The notes below the pieces were generated by a model, which saw only the letters and a list, made by a program, of their open reading frames with translations, made no database searches and was not told the origin of the DNA. A stretch of DNA of 64,000 nucleotides from Prochlorococcus sp. AG-402-L18 (GTDB lineage Bacteria; Cyanobacteriota; Cyanobacteriia; PCC-6307; Cyanobiaceae): contig QCIL01000001.1 in assembly GCA_003216725.1 (NCBI GenBank), forward strand, positions 1 to 64,000, given 5' to 3'. Of the stretch, positions 9,186-20,893 are shown piece by piece. Both the position numbers and the translations under genes were made by a program. How positions within the stretch are numbered: the first letter of the stretch is position 1; the number at the start of each line of letters is the position of its first letter.

Positions 9186-10127
9186 TTAAATATTAGTATT
9201 TCTGCCAGTATTTTCCCATAAAGAACTTCTCTGACTAACAAAAAAAACTGACATAAGAACAAAAGCTACACCTAACCATTGAATAATTGTTAATCTTTCT
9301 TCTAAATAAATACCACCTGTGAGTAGAGCGAATACAGGCGTTAAGAAAGCCAGTGTACTAAATCCAGTAATCTCCTTGTTATTGGCAAAATAAAAAAATA
9401 ACCCATAAGCTAAAGCTCCTCCAAAGAGACTCGCAAATGACATCAGACCCCAATCAAAAATTGACCAATTAGGAATTATTTCAAAATTAGTTTGTAAGCA
9501 ATGTTTGATAATAAGAGGAATACTTCCAAATACCATATGCCATCCTGTTACTGCTACAGGATCGCTTTTGGTACAAGTAAAACGGATTAAAATAGTTCCC
9601 AATGCCATTGCAAGAGAGGCAGCAAGCATCCATAGCTCGCCTACATTAAAAGTTACATCACTAATACTTTTATCAGACATCAGCCACCAATTCTCCAGGA
9701 ATTCCTTAGGAACTCCTAGAAATAATATCCCACCTAAACCAAATAATAATCCCAACCAACCAATAGGATTAATCAAATTTCCAAAAATTGCTCTTGCAAG
9801 AAGTGCTACAAGTAAAGGCTGGGAGTCGATCAAAACAGAACCTAAACCTGCACCAGTGTTCGAGATACCATAAGTTAGGAATAATTGAAAAAGTGTTGCA
9901 TCCACAATTGTAAAAACTAAAAACCATTTCAAATCGCACTTATAGATTTTTAAATCTCTTTTAAATAAATATGTTGTAATAAGAACAATAATACCAGCAG
10001 GTAATAATCTTAACGAAGCTACAAATTCAGGTCCAGCACTAGAAACTAAAGGACTCATAGCTGCCATTGAGGTACCCCAAAGTGCAAAAGGCAGTATCAT
10101 TAAAAACCAATTTAAGATTGAATTCAT
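9186..10127 (-). CDS. DMT superfamily transporter (EamA)
   Basis: 313 aa, ten TM; ALWGTSMAAMSPLV and duplicated EamA pattern. Confidence 0.9.
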   Translation of the reverse strand: MNSILNWFLMILPFALWGTSMAAMSPLVSSAGPEFVASLRLLPAGIIVLITTYLFKRDLKIYKCDLKWFLVFTIVDATLFQLFLTYGISNTGAGLGSVLIDSQPLLVALLARAIFGNLINPIGWLGLLFGLGGILFLGVPKEFLENWWLMSDKSISDVTFNVGELWMLAASLAMALGTILIRFTCTKSDPVAVTGWHMVFGSIPLIIKHCLQTNFEIIPNWSIFDWGLMSFASLFGGALAYGLFFYFANNKEITGFSTLAFLTPVFALLTGGIYLEERLTIIQWLGVAFVLMSVFFVSQRSSLWENTGRNTNI

Positions 10128-10177
10128 TAGGTCTGCTTATAATCTTTTTAAAGTAGTTTTATGTTTACCTTAAAAGA

Positions 10178-10987
10178 ATGATTTGGCCTTTTAGACGAAA
10201 ATCAAAAAAAAGAATGGCTCGCATAGTGATTGATGAACCAATCACTAGTTCAACCAGATTATCAGTCCTCAAAGCTATTAAACAAATTGAGGATAGAGAA
10301 TTTCCTGCACTAATCGTGAGAATTGATTCGCCTGGTGGCACAGTTGGTGATAGCCAAGAAATATACTCTGCTATTAAAAGACTTAAAGACAAGGGATGTA
10401 AAGTAGTTGCTAGTTTTGGAAACATATCTGCATCTGGTGGTGTTTATATTGGAGTTGCTTCTGATAAAATAGTTGCCAACCCAGGAACAATAACTGGTTC
10501 TATAGGTGTAATTATAAGAGGGAATAACTTATCGGAACTATTGAATAAAATAGGTATTAAGTTTGAAACAGTAAAAAGTGGGATTTATAAAGATATTCTC
10601 TCCCCCGATAAACCCTTAAGTGATGAGGGAAGAAAGCTTTTACAGGGTTTAATAGATGAAAGTTATAGACAATTTACTGAGGCTGTAGCTGAGGGTAGAA
10701 ATTTGCCAGTAGAAGATGTAAAAAGTTTTGCTGACGGAAGAATATTCACAGGAACCCAAGCAAAAGATCTTGGATTAGTCGATGAAATAGGAGATGAAGT
10801 TGTTGCTAGAGAACTTGCAGCTTCGATGGTAAAAGTAGATCCCAAAATACAACCTATAACTTTTGGAAAAAAGAAGAAGAAAATTCTTGGATTTATTCCA
10901 GGAAGCAAAATCATAGAAAAAATTATTCAAAGTATCTTTTTTGAGGTAAATTCATCAAATAAGATTCTTTGGTTATATAAGCCATAA
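10178..10987 (+). CDS. sppA: Signal peptide peptidase SppA (S49)
   Basis: 269 aa; VRIDSPGGTVGDSQEIYSAIKRLKDKGCKVVASFGNISASGGVYIGVASDKIVANPGTITGSIGV. Confidence 0.93.
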   Translation: MIWPFRRKSKKRMARIVIDEPITSSTRLSVLKAIKQIEDREFPALIVRIDSPGGTVGDSQEIYSAIKRLKDKGCKVVASFGNISASGGVYIGVASDKIVANPGTITGSIGVIIRGNNLSELLNKIGIKFETVKSGIYKDILSPDKPLSDEGRKLLQGLIDESYRQFTEAVAEGRNLPVEDVKSFADGRIFTGTQAKDLGLVDEIGDEVVARELAASMVKVDPKIQPITFGKKKKKILGFIPGSKIIEKIIQSIFFEVNSSNKILWLYKP

Positions 10988-10994
10988 AATTTTT

Positions 10995-11378
10995 ATGATT
11001 GAAAAGATCAAGGACAATTATAAATTTACTTTCATTAGAGGAGCTACTACTTCAACAGGAAACTCAGTTGAAGAAATAGAAGATGCAGTGATTGAACTAA
11101 TTGATGAACTCATAATCCGAAACAATCTAATTTCTAAAAATTTATTATCAATTACATTTTCAGTAACAAAAGATTTAGATGCTTGTTTCCCTGCATCAAT
11201 TGCGAGAAAATATAAAGGGCTAGACTCAGTAGCATTTTTGGACTGTCAACAAATGCATGTCAAGAATGATATTAAATTTTGTATTAGATTAATGGCACAA
11301 GTTTTATTGCCTGCGAATTTAACTGTAAATAATCCTTACCTGCGTGGTGCTTTAAAATTAAGATCAGATAGATGTTAA
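10995..11378 (+). CDS. aroH: Chorismate mutase, AroH type
   Basis: 127 aa; IRGATTSTGNSVEEIEDAVIELIDELI ... SITFSVTKDLDACFPASIAR ... LRGALKLR. Confidence 0.92.
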   Translation: MIEKIKDNYKFTFIRGATTSTGNSVEEIEDAVIELIDELIIRNNLISKNLLSITFSVTKDLDACFPASIARKYKGLDSVAFLDCQQMHVKNDIKFCIRLMAQVLLPANLTVNNPYLRGALKLRSDRC

Positions 11379-11439
11379 CCTTATAAAAATTTTAAAAAAA
11401 TTTGAATTAAAAAATTTTATCCTGAATCTACTTCCATAA

Positions 11440-12012
11440 ATGTTTAAACAACAAAACAAAATGACCTTAAATTCAAAGTTTTTAAGACTTTTACTTTTTT
11501 CACCCCTATTAATATCAATTCCATTCTTTAACAATATTGATGTTAAAGCAGGATTAGAATTTCAATGGGATAGATATTCAGGTATAAGAAGATTAAGTTG
11601 GTTCCAAAAAAATAATGAGGCAAGAGCTAGGAATAAAATATTTTTCTTTTTAAGACCTACTGATAGAGAAGGTGGACTTTTGAAAATAAATATCAAATCA
11701 CCTAAAAATTTCAAGTCAACTCTAAAAGAAGAAAAGATAAGTTTTTGTAAAGTCTTAATAGGAGGCTTTGAGAGTCGTACAAAATGTTTAGAAGATATTC
11801 CTGCTGACATTGAAATTAGCGAGGATCAAAAATCTATTGATATTTTCCCTTATTCTCCAATCCCCTCTAATAAAGATAGTTATGCAGTAGTTTTCAAAGT
11901 ATTTAACCCAAAAAGGTCAGGATTATATCAGTTCCACTCTTATGGACAATACTCAGGGGATACTCCCTCATTAACTTATATGGGGAGTTGGACTTTAGTG
12001 ATACAAAAATGA
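11440..12012 (+). CDS. DUF2808 domain-containing protein
   Basis: 190 aa with signal peptide-like N-terminus; GLYQFHSYGQYSGDTPSLTYMGSWTLVI typical of DUF2808. Confidence 0.75.
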   Translation: MFKQQNKMTLNSKFLRLLLFSPLLISIPFFNNIDVKAGLEFQWDRYSGIRRLSWFQKNNEARARNKIFFFLRPTDREGGLLKINIKSPKNFKSTLKEEKISFCKVLIGGFESRTKCLEDIPADIEISEDQKSIDIFPYSPIPSNKDSYAVVFKVFNPKRSGLYQFHSYGQYSGDTPSLTYMGSWTLVIQK

Positions 12013-12038
12013 TAGGTTATTAAAAAGTAAAATAAAAA

Positions 12039-12176
12039 ATGACAAAAAGAACATTTGGCGGGACATCAAGGAAAAGGAAACGTGTATCTGGCTTTAGGGT
12101 TAGAATGCGTTCTCACACTGGAAGAAGAGTCATTAAAAATAGAAGGAAAAGAGGAAGAGAAAGAATAGCGGTTTAA
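12039..12176 (+). CDS. rpmH: 50S ribosomal protein L34
   Basis: 45 aa translated by eye: [45 protein letters not shown]; directly upstream of rnpA; absent from the supplied ORF track. Confidence 0.97.
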   Translation: MTKRTFGGTSRKRKRVSGFRVRMRSHTGRRVIKNRRKRGRERIAV

Positions 12177-12185
12177 GAAAATGCA

Positions 12186-12572
12186 ATGACCTTACCAAAA
12201 ACTATGCGTTTAAAAGGTCATAGGACTTTTGACTACATACACAAAAATTCCGCAAAATTTTATGGGAAATTAATGTCCTTAAAAATAGCTAAGCCAAACG
12301 AACATATACTTCTCTCTCATAAAAATATTATTACTTCAGAGAATTTAAAGATTGCTATCACTATAAGTAAGAAAGTTTCCAAAAAAGCAGTTGATAGAAA
12401 TAGATTAAGAAGAATATTACAGGAAAACTTCAAAAAAAATTTATGCAATAAAATTAACCACAAACCTTATTGGTTAATTGTTAACCTTAAAGCAAGAGAT
12501 TCCTACAATAATGAAGGAGAATTATTGAAGGAATTTCAGAACCTTATATTTAAATCAGGTCTATTTAGATGA
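12186..12572 (+). CDS. rnpA: Ribonuclease P protein component
   Basis: 128 aa; KKVSKKAVDRNRLRRILQENF signature; rpmH-rnpA-yidC context. Confidence 0.93.
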   Translation: MTLPKTMRLKGHRTFDYIHKNSAKFYGKLMSLKIAKPNEHILLSHKNIITSENLKIAITISKKVSKKAVDRNRLRRILQENFKKNLCNKINHKPYWLIVNLKARDSYNNEGELLKEFQNLIFKSGLFR

Positions 12573-12982
12573 TCAACATTAATGAAGAAACCTTCTATGA
12601 AGGTGGTCCTGCAAAGAGTGATTTGATAATTAACCTCATTGCTGGTTTAACCCTTCTTGGCCTTCCATTCACTTTTGCTGCAATAGTCAGAGCTTTATGG
12701 TTAAGATACAAAATTACAAATAAAAGAATAACTATTGATGGTGGTTGGTTCGGGAAAAATAAAACACAAGTTTCTTTAAGTAATATCCAGGAAATTAGAA
12801 CAGTTCCAAGAGGACTTGGATCCTATGGTGATATGGTACTTATCCTCAATGATGGATCAAAAGTTGAAATGAAATCTCTTCCATTATTTAGAGAAACTCA
12901 AGAATTCATAGAACTAAATATGATAAAAAGATCACAAACTTTGAATCTTAATGAGGTTGAAGGGTTTGCAACTAAATCCTGA
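12569..12982 (+). CDS. PH domain-containing membrane protein
   Basis: 137 aa; TM hairpin then LRYKITNKRITIDGGWFGKNKTQVSLSNIQEIRTVPRGLGSYGDMVLIL; 4-nt overlap with rnpA. Confidence 0.8.
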   Translation: MININEETFYEGGPAKSDLIINLIAGLTLLGLPFTFAAIVRALWLRYKITNKRITIDGGWFGKNKTQVSLSNIQEIRTVPRGLGSYGDMVLILNDGSKVEMKSLPLFRETQEFIELNMIKRSQTLNLNEVEGFATKS

Positions 12983-13054
12983 ATAAATTAATTACAAAAT
13001 CGTTTTTATCCTGTAAAATAAGATGTCGAGTAAAATTTTACCCTTTTTAATATT

Positions 13055-14194
13055 GTGATCGGGTTCATTTCAGAAAAACTACTAATCCCGATTCTAGACT
13101 TTTTTTATAGTCTAGTTCCAAGTTATGGTTTAGCGATAGTTGCCCTAACAGTAGTAATTAGAATTGCACTTTTCCCATTAAGCGCTGGCTCTATAAGAAG
13201 CGCAAGAAGGATGAAAATAGCTCAACCTGTTATGCAAAAAAGACAAGCTGAAATAAAATCCAAATTTTCTGATAATCCTAAAAAACAGCAAGAAGAACTA
13301 GGAAAATTAATGAATGAATTCGGCAGCCCTTTGGCGGGTTGCTTACCATTAATAGTCCAAATGCCCGTGTTATTTGCATTATTTGCAACTTTAAGGGGTT
13401 CTCCATTCGCTGATGTTCCTTACAATATAAATCTAAAAGTTGTTCCTCAAGAGCAAATAGCTGCTATTGACCCAAAACCTTACAAATCTCCAAGGCATTC
13501 TATATTCGTAACAGAAAAATCCCATTTTCCTGTTGTAGCAACAATTCCAAATGGCACTAAGTTGGGAACTGATGAAACAGTTAAAATTAATTTGCAGACA
13601 ACAAATGGTAATAATTATCTAGATTTATTATCGAATTATGATAACGGTTCGAAATTTATACCCAAATGGACAGTATCTAAAGGATCAGAAAATATTAAGG
13701 TTTCGCAAGATGGTTTGGTTACTGCTATTAAACCAGGAGATGCGACTATTGAAGCAAAAATTCCTGGTCTAGCTGCTAAAAGTGGCTTTTTATTCATAAA
13801 GGCTTTAGGTCAGGTTGGTTTTTATGTAGATGGCTCAATTAACTGGGATATAGCTACTTTGGTTGGAGCCTTTGGTTTAACTTTACTTCTCTCGCAAGTC
13901 TTATCTAGTCAAGGGATGCCTGCTAATCCTCAACAGTCAACAGCCAACAAAATAACTCCCATCATGATAACTGGGATGTTTTTATTTTTTCCTCTTCCTG
14001 CAGGAGTCTTACTCTATATGGTAGTTGCAAATATTTTTCAGGCATTTCAGACTTTTCTTTTAAATAAAGAAGCCCTCCCAGATAATCTTCAAAAAATACT
14101 CGACGACCAATTAATTAATAAGAATGAAGTTATTACAACGTCATCTTCTATTTCAGAAAAAAGACTTCCTTTTGAACCTAATAGTAAAAAATAA
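13055..14194 (+). CDS. yidC: Membrane protein insertase YidC/Oxa1
   Basis: 379 aa (GTG start); [49 protein letters not shown] ... [24 protein letters not shown]. Confidence 0.95.
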   Translation: MIGFISEKLLIPILDFFYSLVPSYGLAIVALTVVIRIALFPLSAGSIRSARRMKIAQPVMQKRQAEIKSKFSDNPKKQQEELGKLMNEFGSPLAGCLPLIVQMPVLFALFATLRGSPFADVPYNINLKVVPQEQIAAIDPKPYKSPRHSIFVTEKSHFPVVATIPNGTKLGTDETVKINLQTTNGNNYLDLLSNYDNGSKFIPKWTVSKGSENIKVSQDGLVTAIKPGDATIEAKIPGLAAKSGFLFIKALGQVGFYVDGSINWDIATLVGAFGLTLLLSQVLSSQGMPANPQQSTANKITPIMITGMFLFFPLPAGVLLYMVVANIFQAFQTFLLNKEALPDNLQKILDDQLINKNEVITTSSSISEKRLPFEPNSKK

Positions 14195-14208
14195 ATTTTT
14201 ATTTTAGA

Positions 14209-15675
14209 ATGGAAGAATGGTGTAAAAATTTAGAGTTACTTATAAAATCTAGAACCCCAATTATTTGGATTAAGACAAAAGAAGAGGAAAGATTACAGAA
14301 AATCCTAAACATACCAATTAAAAGATTAAACGTTAAAAGATTTATTTCTTGGGATTGCGTAAATGGAATTAAAGGAACACTAAATGAAGAGGGTAAATTC
14401 TCTAATAATCCTTTAGGTGTTCTTAATTGGATTAAGGAACAAAGTTCTGACATTTCAACGGTATTATTAGTAAAAGATTTTCACAAATTTTATGATGATC
14501 CATCTATTAGCAGAACAATTAAAGAATTATCTTTTTTACTAAAAGAAACTAGTCATAATTTACTTATAAGTTCTCATATTTTGCCATCATCAGAAGAATT
14601 AGATGATTTAATGACAATAGTTAACCTCCCTTTACCCGATCAAAAGGAATTAAAAAACTTAATAAGAACAATTTCAATTAATACTGATTCAAATTTAGAC
14701 GAAAAAGACTTAAATGAACTTGTCAATGCTTCAAGTGGATTAAGTGAAATTAAAATTAAGCAAGTTACGGCAAAAGCCCTTACTAAGAGAGGGAAAATAA
14801 GTAAAGAGGATATTCAAGATATAATTGACGAGAAGAAACAAGTCATTGCAAGAAGTGAAATATTAGAGTTTTTTGAAAGCAATTCAAGTCAAAACGATAT
14901 TGGAGGACTAAAAGTTTTAAAAGTTTGGCTCAAGCAAAGATATAGAGCATTCTCAAAAGAAGCTAGAGACTATGGTCTGCCTATTCCTAGAGGAGTTTTA
15001 TTAGTAGGTCCACAAGGCACCGGGAAATCACTGACAGCAAAGTCAATATCTCAAAGTTGGTCAATGCCACTGCTTAGATTAGATGTGGGAAGATTATTCT
15101 CAAGCCTTGTGGGTTCTAGCGAGGCAAGAACACGAGAAACAATTTCAAGAGCTGAAGCCATGTCACCTTGTATTCTTTGGATTGATGAAATAGATAAAGG
15201 TTTCGGAGGTGATGCAAGAAGTGATGGGGGTACTAGTCAGAGAGTTTTAGCAAGTCTTTTGACTTGGATGTCTGAAAAAGAATCTGCAGTATTTGTTATT
15301 GCTACTGCAAACGCTATAGATAAGCTCCCTGCAGAATTATTGAGGAAAGGAAGATTTGATGAAATATTTTTCCTTGATTTACCTAACTCTGAAGAGCGTT
15401 TGAGTATTCTTAATCTACACTTAGAAAAAAGGAGGCCTGGGTTTAACTTTCCACTATCAACAATAGTAGATAGAACTGATGGTTATTCTGGAGCAGAACT
15501 CGAACAAGCCGTAATAGAAGCCATGCACTTCTCTTTCTCTGAAAACAGAGAAATAATGGAAAAAGATCTTATAAAAGCAGTTTCTGAATTAGTTCCCTTA
15601 TCTAGAACAGCTAAAGAACAAATTGATTCTCTTAAAGAATGGTCTTCTACAGGGCGTGCGAGACCCGCATCATAG
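14209..15675 (+). CDS. AAA+ ATPase, Ycf46-like
   Basis: 488 aa; PRGVLLVGPQGTGKSLTAKSIS (Walker A), CILWIDEIDKGF (Walker B), ELLRKGRFDEIFFLDLP. Confidence 0.85.
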   Translation: MEEWCKNLELLIKSRTPIIWIKTKEEERLQKILNIPIKRLNVKRFISWDCVNGIKGTLNEEGKFSNNPLGVLNWIKEQSSDISTVLLVKDFHKFYDDPSISRTIKELSFLLKETSHNLLISSHILPSSEELDDLMTIVNLPLPDQKELKNLIRTISINTDSNLDEKDLNELVNASSGLSEIKIKQVTAKALTKRGKISKEDIQDIIDEKKQVIARSEILEFFESNSSQNDIGGLKVLKVWLKQRYRAFSKEARDYGLPIPRGVLLVGPQGTGKSLTAKSISQSWSMPLLRLDVGRLFSSLVGSSEARTRETISRAEAMSPCILWIDEIDKGFGGDARSDGGTSQRVLASLLTWMSEKESAVFVIATANAIDKLPAELLRKGRFDEIFFLDLPNSEERLSILNLHLEKRRPGFNFPLSTIVDRTDGYSGAELEQAVIEAMHFSFSENREIMEKDLIKAVSELVPLSRTAKEQIDSLKEWSSTGRARPAS

Positions 15676-15802
15676 ATTAATATCCATCAAAACAGCTTAT
15701 TTTTATTAAGTTAGGAATCATTAATTTAATTAATTTTTCATCAAATATCTTTGATAATTATTTTAGATTAACTATCTTAATTAAGGTAATAAAAAAAAAA
15801 GA

Positions 15803-17077
15803 GTGTTAGATCAAAAATTAATAAGAGAAAATCCAACTTATGTTGAAGAAAATTTATCCCTGAGAGGAAAAGTATTTCAAATTTCTGAAATTCATAATTT
15901 GACGTTAGAAAAAAAAGAAATTGATATAAAAATATCAGATCTTCAATCAGAGAGTAAAAAAATAAGTAAGTTAATTGGTCAAGAAATGTGTAATCCTAAA
16001 AATATTAATTCCTTAGAAATAAATGATTTGAAGTATAAAGGAAACCAATTCAAAATAAAAATCACTGAACTAGAAGAGAAAAAAAGACTATTAGATAAAC
16101 AACTTCTGGAAGAGATTTCAAGACTACCAAATTTTCCTAGTAAAGAAACTCCTTTTGGAAAAGATGAAAATAATAATATTCAAATAAAAACATGGGGAGA
16201 GCCTTTAAAAGAAGATAATCTAAAAACTCACTGGGAAATAGGAGAATATTTAGATCTTTTTGATTCGTTAAAATCAACAAAAATTTCAAAAAGTAGATTT
16301 ATTACTCTCAAAGGTAATGGGGCACGATTAGAAAGAGCACTTATTAATTTCATGCTCGATGAACATACAAAAAATGGCTATTTAGAATTAATGCCTCCAG
16401 CCTTAATTAATTCAGAAAGTTTAAGAGGATCTGGTCAACTTCCAAAATTCTCAAATGAAAGTTTTAAGTGTGCTAATGATGATTTATGGCTTTCGCCAAC
16501 AGCAGAAGTTCCAATAACTGCTTTCCATAAGAATGAGATAATTGATCCTCAAGTGTTACCCATAAAGTATGTTGCTTATAGTCCTTGTTTCCGAAGAGAA
16601 GCTGGAAGTTATGGTAAGGATACTAAAGGGTTAATAAGACTCCACCAGTTTAATAAGGTTGAATTGTATTGGTTTTGTGATCCGAACAAATCATTGGAAG
16701 CACATAAAGTTCTAACTGAAGATGCAGAATCTATTTTAAAGAAACTTAACCTACCATACAGACAAGTAGATATATGCACTGGAGATTTAGGTTTTTCTGC
16801 AAGCAGAACTTTTGATCTTGAAGTTTGGTTACCAAGTAGCAAAACTTATAGAGAAATATCTAGTTGCAGCAATTGTTTAGATTTTCAGGCTAGGCGTTCA
16901 GCAATCAGAACAAAAATTGATAAAAAAACTTCATATATCCACACTTTAAATGGAAGTGGTCTAGCAATTGGGAGAACTATGGCAGCAATTCTTGAAAATG
17001 GTCAACAATCAGATGGGAGTGTAAAGATTCCTGATGTTCTTGTTCCATACTTTGGTTCAAATTTTATAAAAAAATAA
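15803..17077 (+). CDS. serS: Seryl-tRNA synthetase
   Basis: 424 aa (GTG start); [52 protein letters not shown]. Confidence 0.97.
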   Translation: MLDQKLIRENPTYVEENLSLRGKVFQISEIHNLTLEKKEIDIKISDLQSESKKISKLIGQEMCNPKNINSLEINDLKYKGNQFKIKITELEEKKRLLDKQLLEEISRLPNFPSKETPFGKDENNNIQIKTWGEPLKEDNLKTHWEIGEYLDLFDSLKSTKISKSRFITLKGNGARLERALINFMLDEHTKNGYLELMPPALINSESLRGSGQLPKFSNESFKCANDDLWLSPTAEVPITAFHKNEIIDPQVLPIKYVAYSPCFRREAGSYGKDTKGLIRLHQFNKVELYWFCDPNKSLEAHKVLTEDAESILKKLNLPYRQVDICTGDLGFSASRTFDLEVWLPSSKTYREISSCSNCLDFQARRSAIRTKIDKKTSYIHTLNGSGLAIGRTMAAILENGQQSDGSVKIPDVLVPYFGSNFIKK

Positions 17078-17091
17078 ACTAACATAAATTA

Positions 17092-18171
17092 ATGAATGTT
17101 TTAACTTCAATTACAGTTTTAGGATTTCTCATTTTTTTTCATGAAATGGGACATTTTCTTGCTGCAATATTTCAAGGAATTTATGTTGATGGGTTTTCTA
17201 TAGGATTTGGGCCTTCCATCATACAAAAAAAATTTAAGAACATTACATACTCGTTAAGAGCATTTCCTTTAGGAGGATTCGTTTCCTTCCCTGATGATGA
17301 ACATAAGAACATTGACCCAAAAGATCCAAATCTATTAAAAAATAGACCAATATTTCAAAGAGTACTTGTAATATCTGCAGGTGTATTTGCAAATTTATTT
17401 CTTGCGTACACCATTTTGATTATTAATGTTACAACCATCGGCATACCTTACGATCCTGAGCCAGGTATTTTAGTGTTAGCAACTCAACCAGAAAAAGCTG
17501 CTTTTGATGCTGGTCTAGAGCCAGGCGACAAAATATTAAAACTTAATGGAGCTAAGCTAGGTAGTGGAGATGCAGCTGTCTCATCTCTGGTAAAAATAAT
17601 TCAAAATTCATCTAATGAATCAATTTCAATTGAAATTCAAAGAGGTGATTCTTCTCAAAATTTAACTCTAACTCCTCAAAATATTGATGGCAGAGGAACC
17701 ATTGGGGCTCAGTTACAACCAAATATAAAAAAAGAAACTAAAAAAACTAAAAACATTTTTGAGCTTTTTGAGTATACAAACAAAGAGTTTTCTTCACTAC
17801 TAATAAAAACAATTCAAGGTTACAAAGGATTAATAACAAATTTCTCATCAACGGCTCAACAGTTAAGTGGTCCTGTAAAAATTGTTGAAATCGGAGCGCA
17901 ATTATCAGAACAAGGTGGGACAGGTATTTTATTATTTGCTGCTTTAATTTCAATAAATTTAGCAGTTCTTAATTCACTCCCCTTACCTTTATTAGATGGT
18001 GGTCAACTTGTTTTCACTCTTATTGAGGGAATAAGAGGTAAACCAGTACCATCAAAATTACAGATTGCTGTAACTCAATCTAGCTTCTTCCTATTGGTGG
18101 GCTTAAGCGTTTTATTAATCATTAGAGATACAAGTCAACTATTGATTGTTCAAAAATTACTTAATCAATAG
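17092..18171 (+). CDS. rseP: RIP site-2 metalloprotease RseP (M50)
   Basis: 359 aa; LIFFHEMGHFLAA (HExxH), PDZ segment, NSLPLPLLDGGQ. Confidence 0.93.
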   Translation: MNVLTSITVLGFLIFFHEMGHFLAAIFQGIYVDGFSIGFGPSIIQKKFKNITYSLRAFPLGGFVSFPDDEHKNIDPKDPNLLKNRPIFQRVLVISAGVFANLFLAYTILIINVTTIGIPYDPEPGILVLATQPEKAAFDAGLEPGDKILKLNGAKLGSGDAAVSSLVKIIQNSSNESISIEIQRGDSSQNLTLTPQNIDGRGTIGAQLQPNIKKETKKTKNIFELFEYTNKEFSSLLIKTIQGYKGLITNFSSTAQQLSGPVKIVEIGAQLSEQGGTGILLFAALISINLAVLNSLPLPLLDGGQLVFTLIEGIRGKPVPSKLQIAVTQSSFFLLVGLSVLLIIRDTSQLLIVQKLLNQ

Positions 18172-18235
18172 ATAAAATTTTTAACATTAGTTGTCGAGCT
18201 GTTATTATATAAATAATGTTTACAAAAATTTTTTG

Positions 18236-18538
18236 ATGGCAAAAAAATCAATGATTGCTAGAGAGGTAAAGCGAAAAAAATTAGTAACAAGATACGCTGC
18301 CAAAAGGAAACAATTATTAGCCGAATTCAACGCAGCTGCAGATCCAATGGCAAAATTAGAGGTTCATAGAAAAATACAAGCACTACCTAGAAACTCTGCA
18401 CCAACAAGAATTAGAAATAGATGTTGGGCTACAGGAAAACCAAGAGGGGTTTACAGAGATTTTGGTTTGTGCAGAAATCAATTAAGACAAAGGGCTCATA
18501 ATGGCGAACTTCCAGGTGTGGTTAAATCAAGTTGGTAG
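18236..18538 (+). CDS. rpsN: 30S ribosomal protein S14
   Basis: [17 protein letters not shown]...[39 protein letters not shown]; start placed at internal ATG 18236 rather than the ORF-track start 18191. Confidence 0.96.
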   Translation: MAKKSMIAREVKRKKLVTRYAAKRKQLLAEFNAAADPMAKLEVHRKIQALPRNSAPTRIRNRCWATGKPRGVYRDFGLCRNQLRQRAHNGELPGVVKSSW

Positions 18539-18725
18539 TAAATTAACATTCAGTATTTAAAAAATTAACTTTTTTATTTTTTTTTATAAATTCAGGTATG
18601 GCAGTCGATTTAGTCTAATTTATTATAAAATTTTTTAATTTTTTAAAACCTTATTTGAATAATTTTCTCAATATGTACCTTTTAGATGTAAGAATAAAAC
18701 ATGTATAGATTTATAATTTCAAAAA

Positions 18726-20891
18726 GTGGAAGGACAAAATAAGTCGATCACGTTTGACGGACGAGAGATACGACTAACTACAGGACTATATGCTCCTCAA
18801 GCAAATGGATCAGTAATGATCGAATGTGGAGACACATCTTTATTAGTTACAGCTACAAAAACTATAAAAAAGGAAGCTGCCGACTTTCTACCTCTAATTT
18901 GTGATTACGAGGAAAAATTATATGCTGCTGGTAGAATCCCCGGCGGATTCATGAGAAGAGAGGGAAGACCCCCAGAAAGAGCAACCTTAATTGCAAGATT
19001 AATTGACAGACCAATGAGGCCTCTTTTTCCTTCATGGATGAGAGATGAGATACAAATTGTTGCTTCTTGCCTTTCCCTTGATGAAAGAGTACCTGCTGAT
19101 GTACTAGCGGTAACTGGAGCCTCAATAGCGACATTATTAGCAGAAATTCCATTTTATGGACCAATGGCTGCTGTAAGAGTTGGATTACTAGGCGATGATT
19201 TTATTTTAAACCCTAGCTATAGAGAAATTGAAAAAGGTGATTTAGATATAGTTATTGCCGGCTCTCCTGATGGGATTGTGATGATTGAAGCCGGTTCAAA
19301 TCAACTTTCAGAACAGGATACAATTGAAGCAATAGATTTTGGTTATGAAGCAGTAAATGAACTCATAAAAGCACAAGAAAATCTTCTTAAGGATCTTGGA
19401 ATTAAACAATCAAAGCCTTCAGAACCCGATGAAGATAAAACACTTTTTACATATTTAGAGAAAAACTGCACAAAACCGATTGAATTAGTTTTAAAGAAAT
19501 TTGATCAATCTAAAGAGGAAAGAGATCTTGAGCTTGATAAAATAAAATTAGAAGTCCAAAACAAAATAGATGATTTAAAAGATGAAAATCAATTAAAAAT
19601 ACTTACTTCGGAAAATGAAAAATTGATTAGTGTCGACTTTAAGAAGCTGACAAAAAAATTAATGAGATCACAAATTATCAATGAAGGGAAAAGAGTTGAT
19701 GGTAGGGATCTTGATGAAGTAAGAAAAATTTCAGCTCTTGCAGGGATACTGCCAAAACGAGTTCATGGCTCTGCATTATTTCAAAGAGGTTTAACTCAAG
19801 TATTATCTACTACCACATTAGGAACACCTAGCGATGCTCAAGAAATGGATGATCTTAATCCAAGTACTGAAAAAACATATTTGCATCATTACAATTTCCC
19901 GCCTTACTCAGTTGGAGAGACAAGGCCTATGAGAACTCCAGGTAGAAGAGAAATTGGCCATGGAGCTTTAGCAGAAAGAGCAATAATTCCTGTTCTTCCT
20001 GGTAAAGAGACATTTCCTTACGTTTTAAGAGTAGTCAGTGAAGTTTTAAGTTCTAATGGATCCACCTCTATGGGATCAGTATGTGGAAGTACATTATCTT
20101 TATTAGATGCTGGAGTACCTTTAAAAGCCCCTGTTAGTGGGACAGCTATGGGTTTAATTAAAGAGGGTAAAGAAATCCGTATTCTTACAGATATTCAAGG
20201 GATTGAAGATTTCCTTGGAGATATGGACTTCAAAGTTGCTGGTACTGAAAAGGGTATTACGGCACTTCAAATGGATATGAAAATTACAGGACTACCAGTT
20301 TCTGTTATTTCAGACGCTATAAAAAAAGCTCGCCCAGCGAGACTACATATCTTAGAAAAAATGCAAGAAGCAATTGATAAACCTCAGGAATCATTATCTC
20401 CTCATGCACCAAGACTCTTAAGCTTTAGGATTGATCCCGAACTTATTGGAACTGTTATAGGACCTGGTGGAAGAACTATTAAAGGTATTACTGAAAGAAC
20501 TAACACAAAAATAGATATAGAAGATGGAGGTATTGTAACTATTGCTTCACATGACGGTGCTGCCGCTGAAGAGGCTCAAAAGATAATAGAAGGTTTAACT
20601 CGCAAAGTACATGAAGGTGAGATTTTCTCTGGTATTGTGACAAGAATAATACCAATAGGTGCTTTTGTAGAAATACTTCCAGGGAAAGAGGGGATGGTTC
20701 ATATCTCTCAATTATCTGAAGCAAGAGTTGAGAGGGTAGAAGATGTAGTAAGGCAAGGTGATGAAGTAACTGTTAGAGTGCGCGAAATAGATAGCAGAGG
20801 CAGGATAAATTTAACATTGAGGGGTGTTGCTCAAAATGGGGGGATGACTTATCCAGAACCAACGCCAACTCCTGTAGCGCCTCTTAATTAA
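18726..20891 (+). CDS. pnp: Polyribonucleotide nucleotidyltransferase
   Basis: 721 aa (GTG start); RNase PH domains, KH ([15 protein letters not shown]) and S1 ([32 protein letters not shown]). Confidence 0.97.
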   Translation: MEGQNKSITFDGREIRLTTGLYAPQANGSVMIECGDTSLLVTATKTIKKEAADFLPLICDYEEKLYAAGRIPGGFMRREGRPPERATLIARLIDRPMRPLFPSWMRDEIQIVASCLSLDERVPADVLAVTGASIATLLAEIPFYGPMAAVRVGLLGDDFILNPSYREIEKGDLDIVIAGSPDGIVMIEAGSNQLSEQDTIEAIDFGYEAVNELIKAQENLLKDLGIKQSKPSEPDEDKTLFTYLEKNCTKPIELVLKKFDQSKEERDLELDKIKLEVQNKIDDLKDENQLKILTSENEKLISVDFKKLTKKLMRSQIINEGKRVDGRDLDEVRKISALAGILPKRVHGSALFQRGLTQVLSTTTLGTPSDAQEMDDLNPSTEKTYLHHYNFPPYSVGETRPMRTPGRREIGHGALAERAIIPVLPGKETFPYVLRVVSEVLSSNGSTSMGSVCGSTLSLLDAGVPLKAPVSGTAMGLIKEGKEIRILTDIQGIEDFLGDMDFKVAGTEKGITALQMDMKITGLPVSVISDAIKKARPARLHILEKMQEAIDKPQESLSPHAPRLLSFRIDPELIGTVIGPGGRTIKGITERTNTKIDIEDGGIVTIASHDGAAAEEAQKIIEGLTRKVHEGEIFSGIVTRIIPIGAFVEILPGKEGMVHISQLSEARVERVEDVVRQGDEVTVRVREIDSRGRINLTLRGVAQNGGMTYPEPTPTPVAPLN

Positions 20892-20893
20892 TG

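Noticed and set aside
9505-9873. 122-aa plus-strand ORF antisense to the EamA transporter
   Set aside because: EamA transporter on the minus strand is clear; this is a shadow ORF
10165-10425. Minus-strand ORF over sppA
   Set aside because: SppA coding evidence is much stronger
18191-18235. N-terminal extension of rpsN in the ORF track
   Set aside because: S14 starts at MAKKSM (18236); the extension is not S14-like
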